A stretch of DNA of 64,000 bases. Source: Constrictibacter sp. MBR-5 (GTDB lineage: Bacteria > Pseudomonadota > Alphaproteobacteria > JAJUGE01). The translations under genes and the position numbers were made by a program. Below the pieces are notes generated by a model. That model was not told where the DNA came from, did not search any database, and worked only from the letters and a program-made list of their open reading frames with translations. Positions 1 to 8,613 of this stretch are shown piece by piece (within the stretch, counting starts at the first letter, position 1; each line of letters opens with the position of its first letter). The stretch is from the NCBI RefSeq assembly GCF_040549485.1, contig NZ_JBEPTK010000002.1:496001-560000 (forward strand), given 5' to 3'.

Positions 1-69
1 CCGTTGACAACCGGAACGGCCGTATCGGATAAAAACCGACAAGAAGAAAATATAGAGGGGAGAAACGCT

Positions 70-1236
70 ATGTCTGACGAAGACCGTAAGGCCACCGGCG
101 CGTCCGCGCCCGCCGCGGACGCAACGACTTCCGGGGAAGTCACCGGCAAGAAGACGGCGCTCAACCGTCGCGACTATCTGAAAGGCGCAGCCCTGGGCGT
201 GGCGGGCGTCGGTGCTGCTGCGACGCTCGGCATGCCGGCGATCGCCAAGGCGCAGAACAAGACCTGGAAGCTCAAGCTCCAGAGCAACTGGACCGGCATC
301 GGCATCGAATCGCAGGACCGTGCGGCGAAGCTCTATGTCGAGCGCGTCAACAAACTGTCCAACGGCCGCATCGAGATGACGAACTTCGATGCCGAGGTGC
401 TGCTCGGCATCGGCGAGACCTTCCGCGGCGTCGGCTCCGGCGTGGCGGACGTGGCGGTCACGTCGTCCGTCTACCATCGCGGTATCGTGCCGGTCGGCGA
501 GTATCTCTGGGCCGTGCCGTTCTTCCCGTTCACCAACCTCGAATTCTACGAGTACATCTATCAGTTCATGGGCATCAAGGAACTGTGGCGCGAGGCGTAC
601 GCACCGCACGGCGTGATGCACCTGACCTACCAGTGCTCGGACGAATGGGGCGCCATGGTCTCGACGAAGGAGATCAGGAAGTACGCCGATTTCAAGGGGT
701 TGAAGGTCCGCGCGTTCGGCCTCTGGGCCGACTGGCTCGTCCACAACGGTGCGTCCATCGTCACCGTCCCGGGCGGCGAGGTCTACACCGCGATCCAGAC
801 CAAGATCCTCGACGCGGCCGCCTTCGGCTCGCCCGACGCCTGGGCCGGCATGAAGATGCACGAGATCTGCAAGTACTACATCAATCCTTCGGTGGTGCCG
901 TACGACGTCTGCGAGGTCATCATGAACCTGAAGACCTTCAACGAGATGCCGCCGGACCTTCAGGAGGTGATGCTGTCCGCCTCGCGCGTGCAGAACCTCG
1001 ACATCTCGGCGCTGACCATTCCGACCGACGCCCGCGGCCGCAAGGTCCTCGAGGAGGGCGGCATGGAAACGATCATGATGTCCGACGAGGATCTGAAGCA
1101 GGCGGCCGACTGGTGCTGGGAGCGCCTGCTCAGCAAGAAGGGGCAGGTTCCCCACATCGACAAGATGATCGACATCTACACCGAGGCCAAGAAACTGCAC
1201 AAAGCCTATTACGGGCCGAAGCGGCTTCCGACCTGA
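70..1236 (+). CDS. dctP: TRAP transporter substrate-binding protein (DctP family), Tat-exported
   Basis: Periplasmic solute receptor of a TRAP transporter; it would hand an organic acid or similar anion to the DctQ/DctM membrane pair encoded just downstream. I start at ATG 70 because GAGGGG lies just upstream; an in-frame start at 4 would add 22 residues without a ribosome site. The 388-residue product has an N-terminal twin-arginine signal (NRRDYLKG, then an Ala/Gly-rich hydrophobic stretch ending in AKAQ), so export should be through Tat, which is less common than Sec for DctP proteins. The rest matches the DctP fold in length and in segments such as KGLKVRAFG and the later IQTKILDAAAFGSPD. 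Substrate cannot be read from sequence. Confidence 0.9.
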   Translation: MSDEDRKATGASAPAADATTSGEVTGKKTALNRRDYLKGAALGVAGVGAAATLGMPAIAKAQNKTWKLKLQSNWTGIGIESQDRAAKLYVERVNKLSNGRIEMTNFDAEVLLGIGETFRGVGSGVADVAVTSSVYHRGIVPVGEYLWAVPFFPFTNLEFYEYIYQFMGIKELWREAYAPHGVMHLTYQCSDEWGAMVSTKEIRKYADFKGLKVRAFGLWADWLVHNGASIVTVPGGEVYTAIQTKILDAAAFGSPDAWAGMKMHEICKYYINPSVVPYDVCEVIMNLKTFNEMPPDLQEVMLSASRVQNLDISALTIPTDARGRKVLEEGGMETIMMSDEDLKQAADWCWERLLSKKGQVPHIDKMIDIYTEAKKLHKAYYGPKRLPT

Positions 1237-1436
1237 CGATCGCTTGCGCCGTCGCCGCGCACCGGTGACCGGCCGGACATGAGACGGGGCGGCGCACCGC
1301 GCATGGTGCGTCGCCCCGTGCGGGCCTGTCTCGTGCGGGGCCGTCCTGTGCGGCCGTGTTCCGTGTGGCCTTGGGCGCTCGCAATGGGCGGTTTCGGACG
1401 GACGAGCCGTCGAGTTGGCCAGAAGTGGGTTGTACC

Positions 1437-1970
1437 GTGAAAGTAATCGAAGGCTACGTGCGCTTTACGGACTGGTTGAACGCGAAGTTCGCCTGGATCG
1501 TCGCATTCCTGATCTGCCCGATGCTCGCAGTCATGATCTGGGAGATCGTGCTCAGGTACTTCTTCAATTCGCCGTCGTTGTGGGCCTACGACATCTCGCT
1601 GTTCATCTACGGCGGTTACATCGCGCTCGGCGGCGCCTATACGCTGTTGGCCGGCGGCCACGTCAACGTCGACATCGTCTGGGGCCAGTTCGGGCCGCGC
1701 GGCAGGGCCGTGCTCGACATCCTGACCTGCGGCTTCGCCTTCCTCTTCATCGGCGTGCTGTTCTGGGTATCGCTGGAGATCACGATCAACTCGTGGAAGA
1801 TCGGCGAGACCACGATGTCGCATTGGCAGCCGATCTACTATCCGCTGCGGACGACGCTGCCGGTCGGCTGCTTCCTCTTCCTGATGCAGCTTCTCGCCAA
1901 ACTCATCCGCGACGTGTTCATCGTCATCGACGGCGAGGACAGGTTCCCCGTGCAGGTGCCGGTTCCGTAG
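1437..1970 (+). CDS. dctQ: TRAP transporter small permease (DctQ family)
   Basis: Small four-helix membrane subunit that associates with the large DctM permease. GTG at 1437 gives a 177-residue protein, the usual size. The frame can be extended upstream to 1356, but those 27 residues are not membrane-like and the family normally begins a few residues before the first helix. Hydrophobic segments are visible around residues 16-35 (AFLICPMLAVMIWEIVLRYF), 55-75, 90-112 and 135-155. It lies between the receptor and DctM on the same strand. The ribosome site is weak (AAGTGGG), so the start is less certain than the identity. Confidence 0.85.
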   Translation: MKVIEGYVRFTDWLNAKFAWIVAFLICPMLAVMIWEIVLRYFFNSPSLWAYDISLFIYGGYIALGGAYTLLAGGHVNVDIVWGQFGPRGRAVLDILTCGFAFLFIGVLFWVSLEITINSWKIGETTMSHWQPIYYPLRTTLPVGCFLFLMQLLAKLIRDVFIVIDGEDRFPVQVPVP

Positions 1971-2110
1971 CCGGCTGCGGCCGCGGCCCGCGCCCAGTGC
2001 CACCGCCCAAGCCCAGCGCCACGACCAGCGTCACCCAGGCGGCCATGGTCACCGGTGCGCCGACGGCCCGGCCGCCGCAGGGCACCGACCAGATCCCCAG
2101 GAGTATGTGA

Positions 2111-3430
2111 ATGCTCGACCTTGGCCCGGAATGGCTGACGATCGTCCTGTTCGGCAGTCTCGTCGTCCTCCTGCTGCTGGGACTGCCGCTGGTCTTCGCG
2201 ATCGGCGGCACCGCGACGATCTTCATCATCCTGCTGTGGGGGCCGCACGCGCTGCCGGTCCTCGCGAACCGCACCTACATGGCCATGGACATGTTCATGC
2301 TCGTGGCCGTGCCCATGTTCATATTCATGGGGGCGATGCTCCAACGATGCGGCATCGCCGAGGACATGTACGAGCTGATGTACCACTGGATGGGCGGCCT
2401 GCGCGGCGGCCTCGCCGCCGGCACGGTGCTCATCTGCACGATGTTCGCCGCCATGGTCGGCATCAGCGGTGCGGCGACCACCTCGATGGGCCTGATCGCG
2501 CTCCCCTCCATGCTGAAGCGCGGCTACAAGAAGGACATCGCGATCGGCTGCATCTCGGCGGGCGGCTCGCTCGGCATCCTGATCCCGCCCAGCATCCTGA
2601 TGATCATCCTGGCGCTCACCTCGCGCCAGTCGATCGGCCAGATGTTCATCGCCGGCATCCTGCCGGGCCTCCTGCTCAGCGGCCTGATGGTCGCCTACAT
2701 CCTCATCCGCTGCGCCGTGCAGAAGGACATGGGCCCCGCCGTGCCGCCGGCCGACAGGCTGCCGCGGCGCGAGCGGATCCGGCTGCTGGCCGGGCTGGCG
2801 CTGCCGATCTGCCTCATCATCGCGGTGATGGGATCGATGTTCTTCGGCCTCGCCACGCCCAGCGAGGCGTCGGCGGTCGGCGCCTTCGGGGCCATCCTCA
2901 GCGCGGTGATCAAGCGCACCTTCAACCGCGAGACCTTCTCCTCGGCGCTGTTCGTCACCCTGCGGCTCAGCACCATGGTGATCTGGATCGTGTTCGCCGC
3001 CTCGGCCTTCACGGCGCTCTACGCCGTGACGGGGGCCTCGTCGCTCATCGGCGACCTGATCAGGGGCGTGGGCGAGCCCTGGATGGTGATCATCACCATG
3101 CAACTCATCCTGTTCGTGCTGGGCATGTTCTTCGATCCCACCGGCATCGTGCTGCTGGCCGCGCCGATCTTCTTCCCGATCGTCATGTCGCTGGGCTTCG
3201 ATCCCCTGTGGTTCGCCATCCTGTTCGTGGTCAACATGGAGATCGCCTACCTGACGCCGCCCTTCGGCTTCAACCTGTTCTACATGAAGGCCGTCGTGCC
3301 GCCGGGCGTCACGATGTTCGACATCTACAAGTCGGCGATCCCGTTCGTCCTGCTCATGATCTTCGGCCTCGCCCTCTGCATGATCTTCCCCGGCATCATC
3401 ACCTGGCTGCCGAGCCTGATGCAGACGTGA
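2111..3430 (+). CDS. dctM: TRAP transporter large permease (DctM family)
   Basis: Multi-helix large permease of the TRAP transporter, using an ion gradient to drive uptake of the DctP-bound solute. The 439-residue length and about a dozen hydrophobic helices fit DctM. Recognisable family segments are SGAATTSMGLIALPSMLKRGY, ISAGGSLGILIPPSILMII and DPTGIVLLAAPIFFPIV. ATG 2111 is preceded by AGGAG with good spacing. It completes a P-Q-M operon starting at 70; the 140-bp gap after dctQ holds no gene. A G+C-rich repeat cluster follows the stop codon. Confidence 0.92.
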   Translation: MLDLGPEWLTIVLFGSLVVLLLLGLPLVFAIGGTATIFIILLWGPHALPVLANRTYMAMDMFMLVAVPMFIFMGAMLQRCGIAEDMYELMYHWMGGLRGGLAAGTVLICTMFAAMVGISGAATTSMGLIALPSMLKRGYKKDIAIGCISAGGSLGILIPPSILMIILALTSRQSIGQMFIAGILPGLLLSGLMVAYILIRCAVQKDMGPAVPPADRLPRRERIRLLAGLALPICLIIAVMGSMFFGLATPSEASAVGAFGAILSAVIKRTFNRETFSSALFVTLRLSTMVIWIVFAASAFTALYAVTGASSLIGDLIRGVGEPWMVIITMQLILFVLGMFFDPTGIVLLAAPIFFPIVMSLGFDPLWFAILFVVNMEIAYLTPPFGFNLFYMKAVVPPGVTMFDIYKSAIPFVLLMIFGLALCMIFPGIITWLPSLMQT

Positions 3431-3534
3431 GGGTGGCGATGACGGCTCGGCCGGAGAAGCCGTAGCGGCGGGATCGTCCGGAGGGTCCTCCGGCCCGAAC
3501 CCGCTGCCCCGGCCGCAGCCCCCTTGCACACTGT

Positions 3535-3613
3535 CCCGGCCGCAGGGGCGCAGCCCTCCCTCTTCCACTTTCCCGGCCGCAGGGGCGCAGCCCTCCCTTC
3601 TTCACTTTCCCGG
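3535..3613. repeat. 37-bp tandem repeat, about two copies plus a fragment
   Basis: A unit beginning CCCGGCCGCAGGGGCGCAG starts at 3535 and again at 3572; a third start (CACTTTCCCGG) falls at 3603-3613 before the sequence diverges. The period is 37 bp and the full copies are almost identical. No spacer separates the copies, so it is not a CRISPR array. It lies in the gene-free stretch 3431-3819 after the TRAP operon, beside a palindrome. Function unknown; it may be a dispersed intergenic repeat. Confidence 0.75.
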
Positions 3614-3639
3614 ACAAGCGCGTAGCGCGCAGATCCGGG
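3608..3639. repeat. REP-like palindrome after the tandem repeat
   Basis: Arms TCCCGGA (3608-3614) and TCCGGGA (3633-3639) enclose a second inner inverted repeat around GCGCGTAGCGCGC. This is the style of small extragenic palindromes scattered in G+C-rich alphaproteobacteria. It could act as a weak terminator for dctM but has no T-tract. Confidence 0.55.
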
Positions 3640-3819
3640 ACCCACCACGCCGCCTGGGAACCCGCCGGCGGCATCGCACGCCGACCGGTGGCGTCCACCG
3701 CCGCTCCCGCCTAGCATTGCCGCATGGCGGCGACGGGACTGGACGGACGGGCAGAACGACGCGATCGTCGCGGACCATTTCGCGATGCTCGCCGACGACA
3801 TCGCCGGCCGGAGGCACCC

Positions 3820-4157
3820 ATGTCGTCCCGAACCCGCGAGATGGTCGAAACCCAGCTCGACGCGGAACGGCTCTCCGCCGTCCGCACGCTCGCCCGCATC
3901 GAGGGTCTCGACCTGCCGGCGCTGATGGACGAGGCGCTCGCCGAACTAATGGAAAAGCGCCGGCAGGTCCACCCGCGGACGCACGTCATGGACGCCATGA
4001 GGCGAGCCACGGGACGTTCGCCCCACTCTACAATGAACTCGCCGAGTGGCGAGTAGCCCACCACCTCGGACGGTCCATTGACAGGCCGCGCCGTTTCCTG
4101 GCGACCACTGCGACCCGAAATCCATCGGCAAACAATATCCGTCGCGGTGCGAATTAA
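3820..4157 (+). pseudogene. Frameshifted antitoxin-like ('stability determinant') gene
   Basis: Starts at ATG 3820 after GGAGG and reads about 59 residues that resemble small alphaproteobacterial antitoxins: an amphipathic ribbon-helix-helix-like core (ETQLDAERLSAVRTL... then LMDEALAELMEKRR) followed by HVMDA. From 3997 the family's usual ending continues in another frame: EASHGTFAPLYNELAE. Inserting one T between 3996 and 3997 would give HVMDAYEASHGTFAPLYNELAE, so a one-base deletion is the simplest explanation. As it stands the original frame ends at 4056 (78 residues) and the shifted frame runs on to 4157, past the expected end. No toxin gene is adjacent. The family assignment is from memory; the frameshift is seen directly. 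Confidence 0.6.
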
Positions 4158-4167
4158 TTGTAGCTGT

Positions 4168-4869
4168 CTATGACCACGAAAAATGCCTATCCTCAGTGGC
4201 GGTAAATAAGGTATCGGGCAATATGCGGCATCTTGATTTCTCGGACGTCAAAAATTCGTTAGGGACGCCTTCGATTCCAAATAGTTTCATCGATCGCGCC
4301 CCAAACCAAGTATCGGCGTAAAAGTGTCGAAGGCAGATCAGACCGAAGGCGAATGCTGTAAGTTCACGGCGAACGGCCCAGCGGTTCTCTGAATGATATC
4401 CAAAATGGAAATGAGAGCAAGGATGCGATATTTCAACGTACTGGGCGGGTGAATTCTCATATCTCAGCAGCGGTGGGTGGCCCGGCCGTCGGAGTTCAGA
4501 AGCGCGGTGAAGGTATTCTTCGAAATCAATAACGCCTTCGTCCTGAAATTCACGCAGTTCCTGAAGTTCTCGAACGTGGTCGGCTTGCGCTCCCAAGAAC
4601 GGGTTGGGATAAAACGCGAACCGAACGTGGGAATCCTCCGACCAGCTAAATTGAAAATAAGAAAAATCATATAGGATTATATTATAGTCGCTGTACTTCA
4701 ACCCTTCTAAATACAGAGACTCATAGTCCAGCTGAGCGGACCGGGCCGCGCCTATGAAAGCCTCGGAGGCCACTAAGGGTGAAGGGTTAGAAAACGATTG
4801 CGCGATACCCAGTGACTCAGAAACCTGCCAGGTTTTGAGGATGCCGCTTACTACGTCCTTTTTATTCAT
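4168..4869 (-). CDS. DUF2290-like protein, partner of the adjacent helicase
   Basis: A 233-residue soluble protein with a conserved-looking HPCSHFHFG motif (His149, His153 and His155) followed by a run of aromatic and charged residues, which fits my recollection of DUF2290 proteins; their molecular function is not known to me. The His cluster suggests metal binding or catalysis, which is inference. Its ATG overlaps the stop codon of the upstream helicase gene (ATGA at 4866-4869), so the two are translationally coupled. Base composition is far AT-richer than the flanks, pointing to horizontal acquisition. It could be an effector or regulator of a defence module; no homologue search was possible. 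Confidence 0.55.
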   Translation of the reverse strand: MNKKDVVSGILKTWQVSESLGIAQSFSNPSPLVASEAFIGAARSAQLDYESLYLEGLKYSDYNIILYDFSYFQFSWSEDSHVRFAFYPNPFLGAQADHVRELQELREFQDEGVIDFEEYLHRASELRRPGHPPLLRYENSPAQYVEISHPCSHFHFGYHSENRWAVRRELTAFAFGLICLRHFYADTWFGARSMKLFGIEGVPNEFLTSEKSRCRILPDTLFTATEDRHFSWS

Positions 4870-7019
4870 TTTTCGCCGCCCGCAGAAAGCTCCTCTTCTA
4901 TCTCTTCCTCCGTCAAGCCGGCGAGCTTGAGCTTCCGAATATACTCATCTCGGGCAGCCTTAGCTCTCGCCTGCTTGCGACTGAGCCCGCGCTGAATAGT
5001 CTCTATTTTTTCCAAGTCCGGCATGACGAATTTGATTTCAGGAGCAAGAGCGGTCGCCTTTTTAAGTTCTCCGATGATAGTGCGGGCGTCATCGCCGGTG
5101 CCACTGATTCGCAGCCATGCCTTAGATCGGCTAAACGCTGTAAATAGCTTATTCCGACCATCTCGCGACGCAGTGTCGACCGCGTCCACGCCAACCGCAA
5201 ATACCACGGCGGCTTCGTTGCCTTTCGCGCGATAAACTGTAGATAATGTAACCTTGCCTGGAATGTTGAAGGGCGGCTCGTTGTAGGGGTCTGCTATTAT
5301 GTTATTTGTCGAAATCTCGGCGAGCGCTAAGTCGCTTGATATGCGCTTCAGGTATCCACGTGCATTGCGATCATCAAGCGCTATGACAATGATATCTTCC
5401 GCACCGACACCTCGATCTATAAATTCCTTAATAGAATCGACTACCCAGTCCACTTCAGAAGGTAAGTTATCCGCGCGATACCAGTCGACCAGCGGGAAGC
5501 CATCTGTCGTCTGAATTGTTACCGGGCTATTGTAATCAGGCCGAACTATATGGACATTCTCCCCAGTTGTCAGCGGGCCGGACAAAACATCATAGCCAAC
5601 ATCTTGCCAGTGCTCTTTGCTTTCCAGAAGCTGCACTATGTTGCCGTACACGCCAAAACCGAGGGCATGTGCTGTCACGAGTACATCGCGCTGATTTCTG
5701 TAACACTTGCTTAATATGGCGTCATTGGTGGCGCCGGGCGGTAAATGCGATGCTGACCGATCTAGAGATATGCGGGGTTTGTGATCCGCATCAATCCCGA
5801 ATAGTTCATCGGGTTGCCGAATCTTGATCTTCATAATATCTTGAAGTTCATCGTATGCCCATATTATGTTCTTCCGGTCCCTCTCGCCTTTTGTTAAAAA
5901 AAAGCACAGCCTGTAAAAGCTTGGCGGGAAATCCTGCCCCTCATCTATTAACGTATAGTCGTAAAAAGGAGTAACGTTAGCTTTTGATAGAAGATCCGCG
6001 CACGCGGCCGCAAATGCGTTTTGGTGGCCCGCCGCGGCTCTCTGGGCTTCCTGTAGATTTAGGGCTGGAACGTTTTGTCTTTTGCATGCATCAGAATAAA
6101 CACCAGGCGAAGTTCGTCCCCCCCAGCCGTGCCGAATGTGGATGTATGACCAATCTGGATCACTTTCTGCGTAATGACGGTAGAATCTTGTGATCAACGT
6201 CTTGATCGTGGCGCGCAAACTTCTTGTAAAGAATGTTATCAGAATGCGCGACTGCGGTTTATTCAGATGAAGATGAGCAACCTTCATTGCGAGTATAACG
6301 GTTTTGCCGGATCCAGCTAGCCCCCGTATTCGGGTTGGCCCACCCGCGTCGACAAGGGCAACGTGACGCTGTTTTTGATCGAAGTTTGCGATCTCAGACT
6401 CTAGCTTGGCAAGCGCGGCAGCGAGCGGGTGCCGGTCAGGATCAGGCGTTATCCGCTTTTGAGAACGTGTCAGCGCCTTCGCACCTTCGACGACTGATCG
6501 AGCTTCCTGAATTAACTTATCGGCGAGAGGTTCAATCTTAAATCCCCGAATAGTGCTCAAAAAGCCTTCTGTGCTACTGCAGAAAGCGCTCTCCGCCTCA
6601 AATGCCGTGGCATCTGCTCGTTTTGACCGGAGATCGTATATCACTGGATTTACATCAATCATAGACTTCGTGCGGGACAAGCGTAGGTCGCGGCTTTTCA
6701 GGAGTCGCGCATATAAGTTGCTCGTAAAGTCGGAAAGCGAATCATCGATAGATTCAATAGCGAAGTTCGGTGCTTGCGCCTCACCATCGCTAACAATTTT
6801 TATTGCAATAAAACCGTGCGTGGGGCTTAATATTAAAATGTCTGGGCGTATTATTTCTGAGTCATAATCTGTATAGGACGGAAAATCATAGTATAAAGTA
6901 GCATCTTCTAGAAGAAGCTGCCTATCATTCTTTCGAATAAAATCTATTATCGTCCGCGCGCCCGGATCGGATTGATAGCGATCCGTGGTTACAACTATCT
7001 CGATGGGCATGTAGCTCAC
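4866..7019 (-). CDS. SF1 (UvrD/Rep-like) helicase with NERD-like N-terminal domain
   Basis: A 717-residue superfamily 1 helicase. Seen motifs: Walker A GLAGSGKT (233-240), Walker B LIDEGQDF (357-364), YRN (440-442), motif V in VTLSTVYRAKGNE (590-602) and motif VI FTAFSRSKAWLRI (626-638). The first 80 or so residues look like a NERD/PD-(D/E)XK domain: RPDILILSPTHGFIAIK. D60 and K74 are in place, but the acidic residue expected at 72 (E-x-K) is alanine, so nuclease activity may be lost. First gene of a two-gene AT-rich operon with the DUF2290-like gene. Helicases of this build are common in antiviral systems and also in DNA repair; the context favours defence. Confidence 0.75.
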   Translation of the reverse strand: MSYMPIEIVVTTDRYQSDPGARTIIDFIRKNDRQLLLEDATLYYDFPSYTDYDSEIIRPDILILSPTHGFIAIKIVSDGEAQAPNFAIESIDDSLSDFTSNLYARLLKSRDLRLSRTKSMIDVNPVIYDLRSKRADATAFEAESAFCSSTEGFLSTIRGFKIEPLADKLIQEARSVVEGAKALTRSQKRITPDPDRHPLAAALAKLESEIANFDQKQRHVALVDAGGPTRIRGLAGSGKTVILAMKVAHLHLNKPQSRILITFFTRSLRATIKTLITRFYRHYAESDPDWSYIHIRHGWGGRTSPGVYSDACKRQNVPALNLQEAQRAAAGHQNAFAAACADLLSKANVTPFYDYTLIDEGQDFPPSFYRLCFFLTKGERDRKNIIWAYDELQDIMKIKIRQPDELFGIDADHKPRISLDRSASHLPPGATNDAILSKCYRNQRDVLVTAHALGFGVYGNIVQLLESKEHWQDVGYDVLSGPLTTGENVHIVRPDYNSPVTIQTTDGFPLVDWYRADNLPSEVDWVVDSIKEFIDRGVGAEDIIVIALDDRNARGYLKRISSDLALAEISTNNIIADPYNEPPFNIPGKVTLSTVYRAKGNEAAVVFAVGVDAVDTASRDGRNKLFTAFSRSKAWLRISGTGDDARTIIGELKKATALAPEIKFVMPDLEKIETIQRGLSRKQARAKAARDEYIRKLKLAGLTEEEIEEELSAGGEK

Positions 7020-7600
7020 TGCTTACTTGCTGCGAGGGTACCCGGCCGCACCTCCGCGAGGGCGCGGCGGCCGGGCGCATTAGAGACGCTATCATCTGGT
7101 TTCCGAAAAGGGGAGAGGCTAGCGACCTCCGACGCCGTTGGGCACTGAGCCGTCGGCGCTGCTCGCTTGTGAGGTGGCTGGCCTTCAGCCCGTGCGTTTC
7201 CGGCGGCGGGAGCGGATGTCCCGGCGGGACGTCGAGGTGCACCGGAACGTATCGATGTGCCGCTCGCGTTGGTCAGCAAAGTGATTGCTCGAGCTCTTGG
7301 GTGAGGGTCACCCTTCGGACCGCGGTCGCCCGCGTCGGGGCCGGGAGAGCGTCGCCCAGAGATGCGGCGGTCTCGATAGCGATACAACTCCCGGTCATGC
7401 GCCAGCCTCGGTTGCCGGTAGCGGTAGGCGCCATTCTACCGTCGGCGCCGGTCGGTGTCGCCGACGCGGCGCGTCCTGGATCCTGGCCCGCAGGGTGCGT
7501 TCCCACCGAAGCCAGACGACTCATCTAGGATTTTTATCATTGAAATCCGCCAATTGTCCTGTAGGATGAAAGTCCCCTTGTTGGCTTGCAGGAGACGATC
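7020..7600. other. Gene-free boundary region between the AT-rich island and core-like DNA
   Basis: No open frame in these 580 bases has a ribosome site, a recognisable domain or a codon pattern like its neighbours. The G+C content rises sharply at about 7020, marking the edge of the AT-rich operon. I looked for transposase remnants, terminal inverted repeats, a tRNA 3' end and direct repeats matching the other island edge (about 4060-4170) and found none that I can support. The promoter of the helicase operon should lie here on the minus strand, but no convincing -35/-10 pair was seen. Confidence 0.5.
7528..7566. promoter_or_regulatory. Possible operator: two short inverted repeats upstream of the HTH gene
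   Basis: GGATTT (7528-7533) and AAATCC (7543-7548) form one dyad, and TCCTGTAGGA (7557-7566) forms another, in a locally AT-rich patch ending about 35 bases before the ATG of the HTH gene at 7601. Position and symmetry fit an autoregulatory operator, which is inference only. Confidence 0.25.
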
Positions 7601-8437
7601 ATGCCCCTCCAGTCCGCACTCGCTCCGTCGGGGACCCCGACCGGTCCCGATACCGTGTCTCCACCCGCATCCCGGTCCGGCCCCGGCGCCCGCGTCGCCA
7701 CCCCCGAAGCCTGGAACCTTGCCGCGCTGATGATCGCCCGCGGCGATGCGTTGAAGGACGTGGCGGCGCAGGTGGGGTGTTCGCGGAGCACGCTGTGGCG
7801 GGTGCTGCAGCGGTCGGAGCGGTTGCGGGCGCGGGTGGCGGAGGAGCAGCGGTTCCTGGCGGTCGAGGCGGCCGGGCGGTTCCGGGGGTTGCAGGCGGCG
7901 GCGGTGGACGCGATCGAGGCGGCGGTGCGGCAGGGCAACCTGCGCGCTGCCTTCTGGGTGGCGGACCGGCTGGGCCTCGCGCGGATCGACATCGGCGAGG
8001 CCCGCGCCGGGCTCGATCTCGCCGAGGACGCGGCCGCCTGGGGCGAGGCGCCGCCTCCCGACCCGGCGGTCTATGCGGTGGGCGCGCCGCTGGAGCTGGA
8101 GCCCGATCCGGAGCCGGAGCCGGAGGCCGCGCCGTCCCGCGACGCCGGTGGGGCGGGGGGCCAGCCCGCCGACGCGGTCGGAGCGACCGAGGCGGCCGCG
8201 CCGCCCGCGGCGGCCGCGCCGCCCGTGCCGCCCCGGCGCCGTGCGACGTTTTCCGAGGCGTGTTTCACGACGTTTCATACTGCGGCCAAGACGCGGGCGC
8301 ATAAGACGGGGCATGCGGCGGGCGCGTGGCCGATCCCCGACCTGCTGAAGACCCTACCGCGCACCGCCGCCGCCTGGCCGCAGATGCCGCCCTCTCTCAC
8401 TGTCATCACCGGACGGAGCGCAGCGGAGATCCGGTGA
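7601..8437 (+). CDS. Helix-turn-helix protein of unknown role, tail encoded by a repeat
   Basis: ATG 7601 follows AGGAG at the right distance, giving 278 residues. An HTH is visible at about 50-72 (DVAAQVGCSRSTLWRVLQRS), followed by an Ala/Arg-rich helical region to about 130 that resembles the small-terminase or resolvase-like 'homeodomain' group; no catalytic motif is seen. The remainder is low complexity (acidic-proline run EPDPEPEPEPEA, then Ala/Pro). The last dozen or so residues (VITGRSAAEIR) are read from a dispersed palindromic repeat that begins at 8401, so the original C-terminus was probably replaced. It may be a DNA-binding regulator or a phage-derived remnant. Confidence 0.55.
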   Translation: MPLQSALAPSGTPTGPDTVSPPASRSGPGARVATPEAWNLAALMIARGDALKDVAAQVGCSRSTLWRVLQRSERLRARVAEEQRFLAVEAAGRFRGLQAAAVDAIEAAVRQGNLRAAFWVADRLGLARIDIGEARAGLDLAEDAAAWGEAPPPDPAVYAVGAPLELEPDPEPEPEAAPSRDAGGAGGQPADAVGATEAAAPPAAAAPPVPPRRRATFSEACFTTFHTAAKTRAHKTGHAAGAWPIPDLLKTLPRTAAAWPQMPPSLTVITGRSAAEIR

Positions 8438-8537
8438 TCCATGGCCGCCTGATGCGGCGGCAGGGAGCGCCACGCGGTGCCTGTGCGCCTGCCGTGGATC
8501 CTCGGGTCTGCGCTGCGCTCCGCCCGAGGATGACAAT
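8401..8537. repeat. Composite palindromic repeat, copy 1
   Basis: A 137-bp element with two internal hairpins: ATCACCGGA / TCCGGTGAT (8405-8413 and 8430-8438) and, near the other end, ATCCTCGGG / CCCGAGGAT. The ends TGTCATC and GATGACA are inverted relative to each other. It matches a second copy 213 bp downstream with only a few differences. It overlaps the 3' end of the HTH gene and supplies its stop codon. Confidence 0.85.
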
Positions 8538-8613
8538 GGAGGGGGGCGAGGGAGGGAAGTGCGGGAGAGTACGGTCGCCTGCCACCTTCCTCGCTCTCGC
8601 CGCCCTCACTCAC

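Noticed and set aside
3535-3613. Repeat of CRISPR-like unit length
   Set aside because: Copies are directly adjacent with no spacers and no cas genes are present.
4078-4083. TTGACA hexamer after the broken antitoxin gene
   Set aside because: No matching -10 element and the following genes are on the other strand.
7020-7600. Possible transposase or integrase remnant in the gene-free gap
   Set aside because: No frame shows a recognisable transposase motif and no terminal repeats could be matched.
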